DNA of 64,000 bases from Paragonimus westermani. Its lineage: Eukaryota; Platyhelminthes; Trematoda; Plagiorchiida; Troglotrematidae. Under the pieces are notes generated by a model. It searched no databases. It was not told the DNA's origin and saw only the letters and a program-made list of their open reading frames with translations. Shown piece by piece: positions 1 to 12,200 of the stretch; within the stretch, counting starts at the first letter, position 1, and every line of letters starts with the position of its first letter. Where the stretch lies: positions 233,016-297,015 of the forward strand of contig QNGE01000408.1 of assembly GCA_008508345.1 (NCBI GenBank). Reading direction: 5' to 3'. The position numbers were made by a program, and so were the translations under genes.

Positions 1-653
1 TCAAGCAACCGAAGGTTTCCAACTGTTGCATTAAGCGGTGATAAGAAGTAGGCACAAGTTAAGTTTCCACTGAACATATGTATCGGCTGTTTTGAAAACT
101 TTCTAAAATTATCACTACAAGCGGTATACAACAAATTGATTTTAGGTTTCGAATCAGCTTGCGGTTGATGAATTGATCGATTTAGTCGGCACAGTCTTGT
201 TAGCACCGGACAACAAACAGAACACAACACGTACGCTTTCTACAATGTAACACAAACAGCATCTGCATTGGCGGGATAGCTTTATTTTTCGTAAAGTGCT
301 TTGCATATTCAATCGTTTATTCTATAGCTTTGTTTGTGGGTTGTTGTTAGAATCATGTCTATCTGGGTGGTCGTTTTTGCAACAAAGTAGAAACCGAGAC
401 GTCCTCGTAGGTGAACGCCTTTCTTTCCATGTATACTGCTTGCTTATTTAAAAAAGCAGTCGCCGCCAGGGTATAAAGTTGGTGTAATCATCTGAGGCAG
501 CCATCTCCATAGTTTTTTTCATGTCTCTGCATAATGGCTTTTCTGAACTGGTCATCAGTTCACCTGTGTCGATGATTGGCTGTTTCTTAAAGGAGTGTAC
601 TATGAGAATATGTTAATGACTGCTCACAAATGAAAATGAAACCTGAACCCGTC
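1..653. other. No recognisable feature
   Basis: AT-rich sequence with only short frames on both strands. I see no RNA gene, repeat or exon that I can support. Confidence 0.5.
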
Positions 654-1145
654 CTAATTAGCAGCGTAGGAGATAATAGGCTTTGCAGTGTGACGTGGTT
701 TCTTCGAGTGAGAAGTATTTTGATTGAAATTACGAGAAATTTTCTCTATTTTTAACAACGTAAGTTCCTTTCCAAGCAGCCGTCTGTTACGTTGATGAAT
801 GCTTTCTTCCTTAGTTAGCGTTTTGCGATGACAATTTTTATTCACTGATGATCCAAAGCGCTTTCTAAATCTATTTGGTATTTGTCTGCCAGTAGTGTCA
901 ACTATCCGTTTCATCTGGCTCAGCATAATGTTTTTCGTCATTCTAAATCCTGTGAGTGATTGTTCTACAAGATTTAGTACGAGCGAACTCCTTCTGCCTA
1001 TGCTTATTTGTTCAAACCTGTATTTGTACATCCGAACTGACTCGTTTACAAACTTCTTTGCTTGTGTCTGTCTCCCGTTTTCTGTTACCCAGCATATTTC
1101 TTGGTTGATCATGAGTCTTTTGCAAACAAGCGCGCCGTACAACAT
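654..1145 (-). CDS. Hypothetical basic protein or exon, 163 aa
   Basis: This is an unusually long open frame for this DNA. It runs from an ATG at 1145 to a TAG at 654-656, with an in-frame TAA upstream of the ATG. The product would be 163 residues, strongly basic (rich in K, R, N and Q), with no signal peptide, membrane segment or cysteine pattern. I do not recognise the family. By a rough estimate from base composition, a frame this long would be expected by chance less than once in a window of this size, which is suggestive only. It could be a single-exon gene, an exon of a larger gene (an acceptor-like AG lies shortly inside the start), or part of an unrecognised transposon protein. No promoter or poly(A) signal was identified. 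Confidence 0.35.
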   Translation of the reverse strand: MLYGALVCKRLMINQEICWVTENGRQTQAKKFVNESVRMYKYRFEQISIGRRSSLVLNLVEQSLTGFRMTKNIMLSQMKRIVDTTGRQIPNRFRKRFGSSVNKNCHRKTLTKEESIHQRNRRLLGKELTLLKIEKISRNFNQNTSHSKKPRHTAKPIISYAAN

Positions 1146-1151
1146 GAACAC

Positions 1152-4100
1152 TAGTATTTTTCGTTAACGAGTTTTTCGTGTAAACGTCCAGTGTTCACCT
1201 ACTGTGATATATAAAACAAATCCTTGTAAGATACTCTTTTAATCTTTGTTGGCGAGATGTTAAAAAAGTTTTTTACACCTAGCTGTTTATAGAAAAAACG
1301 GCAAATGTTCCTTGGTTGTTTCATGGAATTTGATAACGTACATTAGGTATATGAAGATGATAGGAACACGGCTAAATTATCTGGTTACCTCATCTTCAGG
1401 TACTTGAAAAAAATACGACCTTTCAACCAACCTTCAGTATTAATACTTTTCGCAACAACTAAATAGAAGCCAACCCTTTAAATTACCGCCATATCTCACG
1501 TCCGACCTAGCACTAAAGAATCGTATCTCAGTTAAAGAATAACGCGGCTCCAACGTTCGATGGAATACTCTTGCTAACAAGTCTGGCTGATTTTCAACAA
1601 ACAAGGAACGTTTCCGAATCACTTTTTTGTAAACGGGGTTGAAGGAACCAGTTGGGTTCACTTAAGGTGACCTCACGTGACTTCCTTTCGTTGGTTGCGC
1701 CGAAAAATCTGGCTTTCGCTTAAGAATTCCCAACGTATTCGCCGACTGGTTATCGCAGTCACTAAGATGCAAGTGACATATCCTGCCTTTGAAGATTAAC
1801 ATTACCCAACAATTTAGGCCAATTGTGTGCTGACTATATCTTGGAATGAGTTACCATACCTTGTTTTGAAGTGTTTAGTTTGAACAATCGGCGGCAACTT
1901 TCTCAGACACGAAATCAATTCAGCTTGCTTTTTAAAACGGCACTAGTTCCGAGGATTTTGTTGTTAAGGCAGGTCATTTGTGTATATCCTTGCTGCGACT
2001 GGAATAGGAGCTCCAGTTCACGTTCGACTGAGGCAAGCGTGTTGACCACTGCCCCACCGGAATCACATCGGAAACAACGAAATTATTCTGTTTAACTTTT
2101 CGACAAGAATTTTCTGAGTGGTGTTCACGTAGTTCAGCTCTAGAAGAGATGCGCACTTTTGGCGGGCTTTAACAAATGCGAAACTTGACTGCGGTGCAAG
2201 CTTTAAGCATGGAAGGCGTTATTCTCCAACCGGATGCAAAAGCTGTTTTCACGTTTCGGTGGCTTTATAATTACAGGGAGAAATAATCACCAGTTTATCA
2301 TTCTGAATCTATTGTTGGGAAGATCACCTCACCTGATTAGGAGTGAACTTAAATGATGGTCAACTTGAAAATAAACCAAATCCCCGACTACTCATCAGTA
2401 ATTTAAATTAATACGTTTAGCGATGATGAGAGTCAAGTTAGTGAACAGCCATGTACGTTTGAGATTGAGTAAAATGAGAAGGCCCAACGTTGTTTTATCA
2501 TCTTACAACAATACAAAGTTTGGATATTCGCTGAACATAACCCTTGGATGTAGGATTTACTTGTCACCATGTTGCACACTGCGTGTCTGTTAACAACCAA
2601 CGCTTATGCAATGTTTGCCTAATGGAATTTACTGCTATTTTCAATAACTATGTGTGGAAAAGATTTCTGACTCACAACATACCGGACGATACAAATTGTA
2701 ATAACTGCGTGTTAAGCAATTTCACAGCGTCTAGAAAAGACTGCTAAATTGGGAAATTTGTTAGATTAATTCAGTTTTATTTATGCAATTATGAGGAAAA
2801 CGAAACTGAGTTTATCGTTGGTTACCTAAAACAGTGGGTATGTATATAGTTTTACAACTCTAAGCGCACACACGTCTGCTAACATCCTTCATCTGTGGTC
2901 ATTCTCCTATATGGATTGTATTTTTGAAATAATGAGAAATACAATGCAAATGACGTAGGATGTTTTTACTTTCAGAAGAATTTGATTGTTTTCCACCCAG
3001 AAGAAGATAGTGACTCTGAATTAAGTTCCAGAATACTGATAACTCATTTCCAGAAAATGATGCGTCATGAATCAGCATGTTCTTGAAAACAATGGAAATG
3101 TCCATTTTGTTCATCAGCAGACAGTAACGTTGTAAGTTCTGACAGAATTGGTGGCAATTCTATTTGTATGAAAGTGTGCAAAAATTTTGATCAACGACTA
3201 ACCAAATTGTTTCAGTCTTTCCAACTGCGATGTTGTTCCGAAAAATCCCAGCTTGTAGACCAGTTTGTATCTTGTCTTAGCAAATAACAAGTACGATATT
3301 TGAATGAATTCTATCAGATTCTCAAGGGAGTAGTCCAATTTATTCTCAGTACTCATAGTTCAAATTTTCTGTTGTTCAGTTTTTAGAAACGATGGCTGAC
3401 AAAAATTAGTTTAAGCCTTCATAGATTGTCACGAAGGTGTTAAGAAATAGGTTCTAACAGATTTGAAGACAAAAGATCATTTTAGTTAACAAAAATTTAA
3501 CCCTCCCTCTCGGTAGAACAATAGAACTTCTGTACGTTATAATGGAAATTTGTGAGCAGCATCCATCGTCACATGTGATTATGCAAAACTCGGAGTGTAA
3601 TGAACAGAATTTGACACAAGTATACCATTTTACCAGTCGAGTTCACAGTCTTTTCTCCATTGTTTTGACATCAAGATGTTCGGGCTACTTAGTCAGTACA
3701 CAATTTTACCGAAAAGATTAAAATCAGAACTTCCTTGAAAGTTATTTCTCCTAACCATAAACTCAGTCTATTACCGTAGCTGTCAACGTAGCCTGCATAC
3801 CGTTATAAACAAATCATACTACATGATAAAGTTGCTTCACAACAAATGACGGTTGACCGCTACATCCTTTGCACATCACTGGTGACTGAGTTCGTGGGCT
3901 CAAGCCTGCTTCGCTTTGAAAGCCATCATGATTCAGTTTGCTACACTCAAGTATGCCGCAGTATTTCATTTCCGGTTCAGCTCTTTACCACCTATCGTTA
4001 ACCGATTTGACGAAAGTGATAACATGACTGAATCATATCAAACAAAGTCGGTTTGGATGGGCATAGTTCAGTAAAGAAAAGCAAACTTTTCCCTTAACAA

Positions 4101-4279
4101 ATTTGAATGAAGAAGTCAGAAGCACATTTTTCCACAGTGTATCTCTCGAGCAAATTTCACTGCATCTCAACAGGTTTATAAAGCACAGTTCAGCAGGCAT
4201 TGAGTGATAAACAACAAAATCAACAAACACAAACACACGCACACTCACACACATCCATGCATATCAATTACCAGGGCAA
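1152..4279. other. Gene-free stretch
   Basis: Only short frames (70 residues or fewer) occur. A CA-rich imperfect microsatellite lies at about 4228-4254, just downstream of the Penelope-like fragment. Nothing else is recognised. Confidence 0.5.
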
Positions 4280-4389
4280 TTTGGTACTGATGAACAAGTC
4301 TCTCTGCACACAGATGGGGGATTTCCATTAGCTAATTGCCACCGCCTCCGCTAACCGGAGAAGCCTTCGATTTTTTATGCATAACATAT

Positions 4390-4656
4390 TCAAAACGTTC
4401 TCTCCAGGTTCACTTGGGGTCGACAAGTCAACAGGTGTTGTGCGATCGATGAACCTGGATCCCTGTACTTTGCCACACTCTGACTTGAGTCCGGCATTGT
4501 GGTATCCATGGTCGTTTTGCGCACCCAAACTTGAATGTGTTCGCTGACCCGATAAGGTAACTGCCGCACCGTTCTGCCTATATAAGTGGCCCGGCCCTCA
4601 CACGCGAATTCATAGATGATGTGAGATTTGGCATTAAGCGTTGGCGGTGTTTCCAT
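4390..4656 (-). pseudogene. PLE GIY-YIG endonuclease domain (broken)
   Basis: An 88-codon frame contains 'IIYEFAC...ATYIGRTVRQLPYRVSEH'. This is the core of the GIY-YIG nuclease as found at the C-terminus of Penelope-like elements: the Tyr of the second half (YIG), the following arginine, and the HI near the helix. The first GIY half is represented by the YEF/C segment. In full-length elements the domain nicks target DNA for retrotransposition. Here it is disconnected from the RT by frameshifts, and its C-terminal tail is read in a different frame (4528-4328). Confidence 0.8.
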
Positions 4657-5044
4657 AGGTGGTGTTGGTTGGTGTACAGCATGACCAGTTGGGCTTCACA
4701 GAACGTGTGTTCCAAAGCAACTGTGAGACGAGTTTTCAATAGAGTGGCAATGTCATCACCCTTGTATAGCAAACGCAGGTAGACATTCAGTGTAGGGGCT
4801 GTTGAACGCCTCGCGACAGCGGGCCTTTGATGAAGTTTTTAACAAATGCCGAAGGATGGCCATTTTCATTAAACGTGGTTCTCAACAATGACATCTCTTT
4901 GACTAATGTTTCCTTTGAACAGATTTTTCTTGCGCGACAGAACAAAGTTCTCACCACACCTCGCTTGTACTGAATCGGCACAAAACTGTTAAAGTTCATG
5001 TAATGCCCAGTCCAAGTGTGTTTCCGGTAGACGGACCGCAGTAG

Positions 5045-5308
5045 TTAGCTGTTGTTCTGGTGCTTCATGAGATTGTCCAAAAACGCCAAGCTTTCATTCT
5101 TCTCGTGTTCAGTGGTGAAACTAATTTTGAAATTCAGCTTGTTCATTGTACCAAGCATACTCGGTGCCATCTCCTTGGTATCGGTAACTATCAATACATA
5201 ATCAACATAAGGCCAGTAGAAGTGAGCTTGACTGATAAGAGCGTCTGCGTTCTGCTCCTGGTGAGCAAAGAAGATATAGGCTAGTAACGGATCGAGTGAA
5301 CTGACCAT
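5045..5308 (-). pseudogene. PLE reverse transcriptase C-terminal part (broken)
   Basis: An 87-codon frame carries the RT palm and thumb of a Penelope-like element: a 'DPLLAYIFFAH' block typical of motif B', then motif C, then an 'FTTEHEKNESLAFLD' block. Motif C reads YVDY (about 5198-5209), where the family has YVDD. One of the two catalytic aspartates is therefore replaced by tyrosine, which would be expected to abolish polymerase activity. Sequence before about 5308 continues in another frame (5474-5310) with the expected 'TNV...IDGVAM'-like region, so a frameshift separates the halves. Confidence 0.8.
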
Positions 5309-5474
5309 AGCAACACCATCGATTGGTGTATAGCCAGTTCCCTGGAAGAAGAACTTTACGTTCGTTGTGCATAGGAGCAGAAGGCGTTCTACGTTTGAGC
5401 TGTTGTGTTAGATAAACCCACCGACTGCTGTATGTGCCTGATGAGATGCAACAAAATGTGCTGGAGAAATACAT

Positions 5475-5905
5475 TGTGCAAAAAACTGCTTCTGACTTCT
5501 TTTTTCATGGTTCAATAAAGTTGTGATCAGATTCTAATGGGTGCTTCTCTATTTACTCGAATGGAAATTATCTGATGTTTTGGTGTGCTTTGTTAAAAAT
5601 CGCAATACATGTTCAGTTACACAAGCTTCAAATTCTCTTCAGGTTCTCGGTTGCTGTTTAAGATTAAACGGTATATTTTTAATATATCCAATCTGTCATT
5701 TGTTTACAACTGGTTAGAGTGAAAACATTCGTCGGCACTCAATTTCTAACCAATGAACTATTCTAAGTATAATTGGATCTAATAAACATTTAAACAAGTG
5801 TGAACACGAACATTTTTATCACGTTGGTTTTTTTCATCTCATCGGCTATTTTCACGAGAACAACGCAGCTTTGAACATTATACGCTAATTATTATGATCC
5901 GGTTT
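5475..5905. other. AT-rich spacer
   Basis: No frame or repeat is recognised. It is unclear whether any of it belongs to the Penelope-like insertion. Confidence 0.4.
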
Positions 5906-6261
5906 CTTTTAGATAGAGGTTATTTAGGGGAGCAGAATAAAATAGTTTGCTAGGTAGCCATCTCTCACTTCTCTTGTTTAGTGGTACTTGTGACAAATTT
6001 CAACTTGAGGTTTTTATTGTTCAACTTGTTTCTGTTCAGCTTTATCCATCTCATCGACCCTTTATTGGTTTCGCGTGGGCATTTCAGGTCTGCTTACTTT
6101 ACAGTAAGCTTTTTCGAGGATTACGTCTGGCAGTCCCAGATTGCTTCATCTGAAACCATGTGTAAACAGACCCAGAACAACTGCCATGAGGGGAGAGACA
6201 TTCAGAAGCTATAAACTGTTGGCAAATAAGGTGAACTGCGAGTCCTATATTTACGCTGATG
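5906..6261 (+). repeat. Direct repeat copy A
   Basis: About 356 bp, repeated with scattered substitutions at 6646-7060. Copy A lacks the roughly 60 bp extra block present in copy B. It ends at a CTGATG hexamer (6256-6261). There is no coding content. See copy B and the gap entry for the interpretation as two haplotypes joined in the assembly. Confidence 0.85.
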
Positions 6262-6628
6262 TGTGTAAGTGGCACTGGAGATCTTCTTGTGAAGACAGGC
6301 TGAGGTCCACGTCGGTCAGTGAACAGTGGGTCGCATAGAACAGTTGTCAGACGTTTCCAAGTTGTCGTTCTTTAGTTTTGTAATCATACAGTCAACACCC
6401 CTCGGATTTTATAACACAGTCCCATCACCTCATACATTTCACTTGCAGTCAACAAACACAACTCAAAACAGCGACCTTCAAATGTATTATTAAAGATAGT
6501 CTATTATGAAGCTGCGATATGTTTATAAGGTTTATGCATGCCACAACACTGCCAGTTCACCAACAGGTTAATTATATTAATTATGTTAATTATGTTATGA
6601 CCAGTGGCCGAACAAGTTCAACTGATGG
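6262..6628. other. Segment present only after copy A (about 366 bp)
   Basis: It is bounded by CTGATG at 6256-6261 and again at 6622-6627, followed by GG. Copy B passes directly from CTGATG to the shared 16-bp tail. The segment is therefore either an insertion in one haplotype or a deletion in the other through 6-bp microhomology. It contains a short TTAAT(T)A-rich stretch near 6568-6595 and no recognised coding sequence. Confidence 0.6.
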
Positions 6629-6644
6629 GCCGTACTTTGTCCAG

Positions 6645-6645
6645 N
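6645..6645. other. Single unresolved base (assembly join)
   Basis: This is the only N in the window. The 16 bases before it (6629-6644, starting GCCGTACTTT) recur at 7063-7078 right after copy B. The sequence after it restarts copy B. Both facts place an artificial junction here. Confidence 0.8.
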
Positions 6646-7060
6646 CTTTTAGATAGAGGTTATTTAGGGGAGCAGAATAAAATAGTTTGCTAGGTAGCCA
6701 TCTCTCACTTCTCTTGTTTAGTGGTACTTGTGACAAATTTCACTTGAGGTCTTTATTGTTTAACTTGTTTCGGTTGAGCTTTATCCATCTCATCGACCTA
6801 ACAAAACGTCGTTTGTCGGAAGATGTTAACATTTGACGTGTAGGTGAAACCAGTCATCCTTTATTAGTTTCGCGTGGGTATTTCAGGTCTGCTCACTTTA
6901 CAGTAAGCTTTTTCAAGGATTACGTCTGGCAGTCCCAGATTGCTTCATCTGGAACCATGTGTAAACAGACCCAGAACAACTGTCATGAGGGGAGAAACAC
7001 TCAGAAGCTATGAACTGTTGGCAATTAAGGCGAACTGCGGATCCTATATTTGCGCTGATG
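6646..7060 (+). repeat. Direct repeat copy B
   Basis: Second copy of 5906-6261, with roughly 20 substitutions or small indels by eye. It also has an extra block at about 6799-6857 that is absent from copy A. It ends at CTGATG (7055-7060) and runs straight into the 16-bp tail shared with 6629-6644. The order of shared and private blocks fits two alleles of one locus placed in tandem better than it fits a biological tandem duplication. Confidence 0.85.
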
Positions 7061-7078
7061 TGGCCGTACTTTGTCCAG

Positions 7079-8895
7079 CCCTAGTGAAAGTGAAGTCATT
7101 AATCGTGTATAACGATCATATCTCAAATTCGGTTGCAATGGTTCACCAATATTCGGCCGTGACACTCCATTTACCAGTTTGTCAAGTTTTACAGAACATC
7201 AATGCGGTTTAGTCTTCTACTCGAAAGGGACGGACCATACGCAAAGGAAAAACACACGACCGTCAACCTCACGTTAATCAGTATGAAAACATCTGACACA
7301 AATTAGCAGGGCCTTCTGAAATGATACACAAGAAGCAACCGCAGATATCTCGAAGGTTCTCAAAAACCGTGATCCATCTTCACTTCAGTCACCTCCCCAT
7401 GGCAACCGAATTTCGTGCACCTGGGAGGTAAACATAAAGAGCCTTCTATATGTTGGCCGAAATGTAACTAAGCCTGAAGCACTTCCTATAGACCGTCGAT
7501 TTTGCGGAAGATTTACTGATTAAGCCAGTGTCTTTATGCTCAGAGATTTGGCCGAGAGTGTCATTCAGCTGTATCAAATGTCTTTAGCTCCGGTTATGCA
7601 ACAAGTGATCTATCGCTGAAAAGCATTTCGCGACGATGGGCTTTCTGGTTCAAGGGTATCCCCACTCGCACTTACTACCTTGGAAAGGGTTCCGTTTCCT
7701 TGTGTTATTTATTCCAGTCCTAATCGAATTCCAATCTCAAACGTTTAGAACTTCCCAGCGGATAGGAGCCAACCGTGCCGGATAACCGTTTACCGCGTGC
7801 TGTTCGCCAATGCTGCAACCGACTGGCTTGAGGTGCGAGGTGGATGGAAAATGAACTATCGTGAATACACGAAGTCGTTCATCAAAAGGTTGGCCACCGG
7901 AGAAACAGTTCCTCTCCTTGGCTAAGTCATTTGTGAATCACAAAATCAGTGGTTAGAGACTGTGAAATGGCTCTCGATTCGGCTCAGTTGTATGAATGTT
8001 AGTGTCGTTTGGTTGGGCCGCCTTCGAATTCGGCGCACCTACTGATGAGAGTCAGGAGAAGTCCCAAAATTGCCGACGACGTCTTACTACACTCTTAGTT
8101 TGCTGACTGATATGCAAAATGTAGAAACCATGAGCTCGAAAGCTCGAATATAGGTAGACAGGTGCCCTACCTTTCAGTTCTATTTTTTATTGGCCAATTA
8201 CCACTCTCTTTTCACGGCTTTGCTGCAGTAAAAAATCAGTGTGAATCATTGAGTTATTTCTGTCTTCAGAGACGAGGATGAATTCCCAATTTAATTCTAC
8301 GAGTCATAGTTAGTTCCCTTCTGTGCTGTTGGCCTGGTGGAGCCGATTGTATGTGTGCACCCAACGCACACATAAGAACTCTTATTACCACTGAATATTT
8401 TCTTATTTTTGCCGTGATTGGCGTTTGTGTAAATCTTGTCAATCGGGTATCGTATGGACGATCAGCCATATAGTCTCATTCATCAGTACTGAAACAACGA
8501 AAAACCCATATAGTTGCAAGACATTTATGCATAATAAAGGAAAGCTGGATTAGTTTCTTCCTTAACGTTGTTTAGGCTGGTGGATTACAGTTAGTAAGGT
8601 TGGATGGCAAAAGCTGCGCTTCTCAAGAAGGCGTTTTTTCATTAAGGGTGGTATTAAGTTACACGTACTTCAACATCTCAGAAGCGGTGCTTAAAGAAGA
8701 ACAGAATATACGATAGGTCCAGCCACTGTTTTCTGTTAACTTGTGCTAATTGGCGAGGTGACACTTTCACAGAAGTGATCTTAAATATTGCAATTTTATG
8801 CAATTAAATGGAGTCTAGAGGAGATATGCATTGTGTGATGCATATACGTAATTTATTCTCATTGGTGGACCAAATTTGACGGTTTCACGGTTTCC
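7079..8895. other. Gene-free stretch
   Basis: No frame above about 70 residues and no recognised repeat or RNA. Confidence 0.45.
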
Positions 8896-8916
8896 GTGCA
8901 CATCGATAAGACTGAG

Positions 8917-9287
8917 AATGAAATGAGTAAAAACCAAAGTGAACAGGGTGTGGCAAAAACTTTTCGTATCACAACAAGTCAAGTGCTTGCACCAGAAATC
9001 TCTGTCAGCGATAAACTGGCTAAGGGTGCCCTGGAAAATACTACTGTAACCGATACCACAGTGTGGATCGGCTTCTCAGCTTCATACCACACCATCTGGT
9101 TATGTGGTTTCGAAGTGCCCCATCTGAGGAGGTTATGTGGTTGGACATGTTACTTGTTCGTGGCATGATGCACTCGGAATTTCAAGATGCTAGCGTTCCT
9201 CCATGCGATGCCAATCAACGGTTACACATCCAAAAACTATCGACACAATCAATAGGAATGCATCAGAGCCTAACTTGTTTACTGTAA
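8917..9287 (+). other. Possible coding stretch, two overlapping frames
   Basis: A frame from an ATG at 8917 stays open to 9168. A second frame is open to a TAA at 9285-9287. An acceptor-like CTTCTCAG ends at about 9080, just before the second frame's most protein-like part. Both translations have ordinary, non-repetitive composition, but I recognise neither. It could be a terminal exon preceded by an intron, or chance. The evidence is weak. Confidence 0.15.
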
Positions 9288-12200
9288 CTTGTTCGTACTC
9301 ACATGACGTTGAGCTGGTAATCTTCGTTCGCTGGTATTCTGCAAACTTACGTAACAGGATTTTATACGGCCGATAGGCGAGAACAAACGAAATGCTTACA
9401 CCTTACAATGGACTCTTTCTTGCAACTTTCTTGAGTAAACAAAGTCCAACACAACTAATTTCTCTGGTTGAAAGTGAAAACTACAAATGTGCTCAGAATG
9501 CACAGCAAATTGGAAAATGCACTAATTGCAGGAACTGCATGTTGTACTGTGCCAGTTGAGCCACACGAGTGTAATGGTTCGTGAACCCGCGTAATACTAT
9601 TGGCAACAGACGATTCCATTACTAAGTCTGAAATCGATACAGTCGAAATATTATGCTCCGATTGTCCGTTTGCGATGGCGTGTGCCAGTGCCAGTGAAAG
9701 GATGCCCTCGAAATTTCTACGGAAAGTTCGACTAATTTCACATCGTACTCGAGTTTCCCTCAACAACTTTTATGCATAAATGTCATTAATTTTACCTTTG
9801 AAACCGATGAGATACGAACAAAATGTCTATCCACAAGACACGTGAGCCTCTTTGTCCACTTGTCCACTTTAGACTTTACTGTCGATCTTCACCTTTGTCT
9901 TGATTTGTCCTGGTGTTCTGCGTTTGGAAGCGGGAACTCCAAGGTAGACCCGTCATTTTTATCTGTTAAGCTTACCCATTAATTATGAAGCAACCGAGGA
10001 AACCACAATTTTCGACGAAACGCCATCCACAGTTTGTTCGGAATTGACCGTAGATTGATGGATCAGTAGATGTAGTGTGCTTCTGGGTTTTGTGCTACTG
10101 AGCATACCTGCTTCCAGAATTACTTCTTCAGCCGCTGCAATCTATTGCCGCTACTTTTCGTAACGTACTGCTGTGGCTAACAGTTCCCCCATCGGGCTCA
10201 TACACCTCACCTTAACAGAAGTCCGGTCTGTTTGGGGTATGGAGCCAGTGGTTGGCAAACCGTGAATCAAATACTTGGGGGTCTGATCGATCTTAATTAT
10301 GTTCACATGCTCCATCTACCAGATAAGTCATTGACCGAGGGAGAAAAACAGTATCGGCACACCCGCTTTATATTACGCAAATCTGTTGTAGACTTTATCA
10401 TGCCATTCAGCGTCAGTGGTTCAAATGCGATGACGGATAGGGAATAGATTTACTCAGCTTTCTTGATGCACGTACGTTGTTGACGCCTTGAGGGCCAATA
10501 GAGTGTTTTCCTAAAGTTCCGATGAAATTCGGACCACTATTGCTGTTGCTTCGTTGCTGCGCTTATTAAACTCGATTTCTAACAAAGGGTCACTCAACAA
10601 GGTGCATTGGATGTGGTCGAATATCTGCGTGCTTTCATATTGCGTTCGACAATAGGGGCGTCAGGAAATTTGGTAAATTTGCTGCTACTTGTTGTCTTTG
10701 TCAGACTAGTGACCATTTCAGAGTTCCAAATTACCAGAGCGTCAGTTGTGACAAAATTTCCGCAAAAGTTATCAAACTATGATAGTTGGGAGGTACTGTC
10801 TGTAAACAGTAGTTCTGTGGCCTGGGTTCACCAACTCATGGGTTTGTTTAGAATCGCGCGTTGTCGAATAGTATATCACCATTTCTTAAATGTAAGTTAA
10901 CTCACTTGGCTTCAGTTACTGAGATGGCAGTAATGCGATGACTATGGTACTTCTGGATTCGAAGAAGAAGGAACATTGTGTGAGAATCCGACGTTCCAAC
11001 CCTGGATCCATATTACAATTCTAGATACAACGGACTAATCAGTCAGTGGAGGTATTTGGAAACGACAGATGAAAAGAATACCTTTATAAGGTTCATTGAG
11101 GAAATCGCTCCAAGTTGGTTGCGGTCAACACCATCACCCATGTTCTTTTAGAGTGCATTAGTTCAATCCTTAGTGTGTGTCAAGGAAATACACTTTTACT
11201 CAACACAATTAGGGATGCATATCGGAGCTGAGTCTTGTTAACCTTGACGACCGAAAGTTATATTCTGTTGATTCCTTAAAGTTCGCGGTTGGTAAGAACA
11301 TTTGCAGCCTTCCAGAGTTCACTGGCGGTATGTAGGCAGCCTAATTTCCCTATGAAGGAAAGACTCATGAATTTCTTCAGTAAGCTGTTTTGTCGGGGGG
11401 TAGTATTCGTGATAAGCTTCGACGCATCTTCTTATCCACCCTCCTCAACTGATGGTTTTGCGGACATTATTGTCGAGTGGCATGGTTTTTGATGAGCGCG
11501 GGATCAAGAGTTATTTCTGAGGTTGCCATACATGCCGTAAGCGATTCACAGTCTGAATGTATAAACAAATGTTCACCTAGTGATCAGTTGAAATTGTCTT
11601 GTGACTCATTGGACTTTCTCTTGCCTGTCTGAGTTTTGAGAGAGAAATTTTTTGCAGTCTCAAAGTGCTATTTGCTTTATCTTGACGATCGGCTCTGGAT
11701 GCTCAACCTTGTCCTGAACTCATTCAGGCGGTTGCTGTTAGCTCCCTCAGAATTATGTTTGACGATATTATGAATCTTTCTGTACATATAAATCCAATTT
11801 GTTTCTCTGCTGTTATGTGGGCAGTTCTAGAGGACAGAATATGTGAGCTGGTCAAGTAATTTTTATAACATTAATTTTTATCTGCGATCACTTTGTAGAT
11901 CACCAACCAACTAATATCGCAGTCAGTGTTGTGACGACTAGTTATATTGTGTACTTGGCTCGGATCTGTCTCCCCTGTGACAAAAGACCAACCACTTTAC
12001 TACCGAAATTTATGGTGTATCCAAGATATTTTGTAATATTACCTAATGGATGAATGTGTTTCGGACATACATGCTGTGTATACGGAGGGCAAATAACGGT
12101 TGTCCTTCCCCGCTCTTTTTACATTGTCAAATCATTCCGAATAAAAATTATGACGATATCCCAATCTATCGGCGAAGCAAGAATGAAGAACTTTCAGAAT

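Larger units (their letters stand above)
4280..5474 (-). mobile_element. Penelope-like element fragment (PLE), decayed
   Basis: On the minus strand, successive frames spell the C-terminal half of a Penelope-type polyprotein: the end of the reverse transcriptase (about 5400-5045), a linker (4999-4787 and 4772-4578), a GIY-YIG endonuclease (4656-4390), and the conserved family tail ending in an LRLAEAVAI-like motif (4528-4328). The order RT then GIY-YIG is diagnostic of endonuclease-positive Penelope-like elements. The frame changes at least four times and the stretch before 4328 is followed by an in-frame stop, so this copy is dead. The N-terminal RT half is absent, giving a 5'-truncated insertion. 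Exact ends and target-site duplications could not be set. Confidence 0.85.

Noticed and set aside
5906..7060. Biological tandem duplication
   Set aside because: The order of shared blocks and the N between them fits an assembly join of two haplotypes better, though long reads are needed to be certain.
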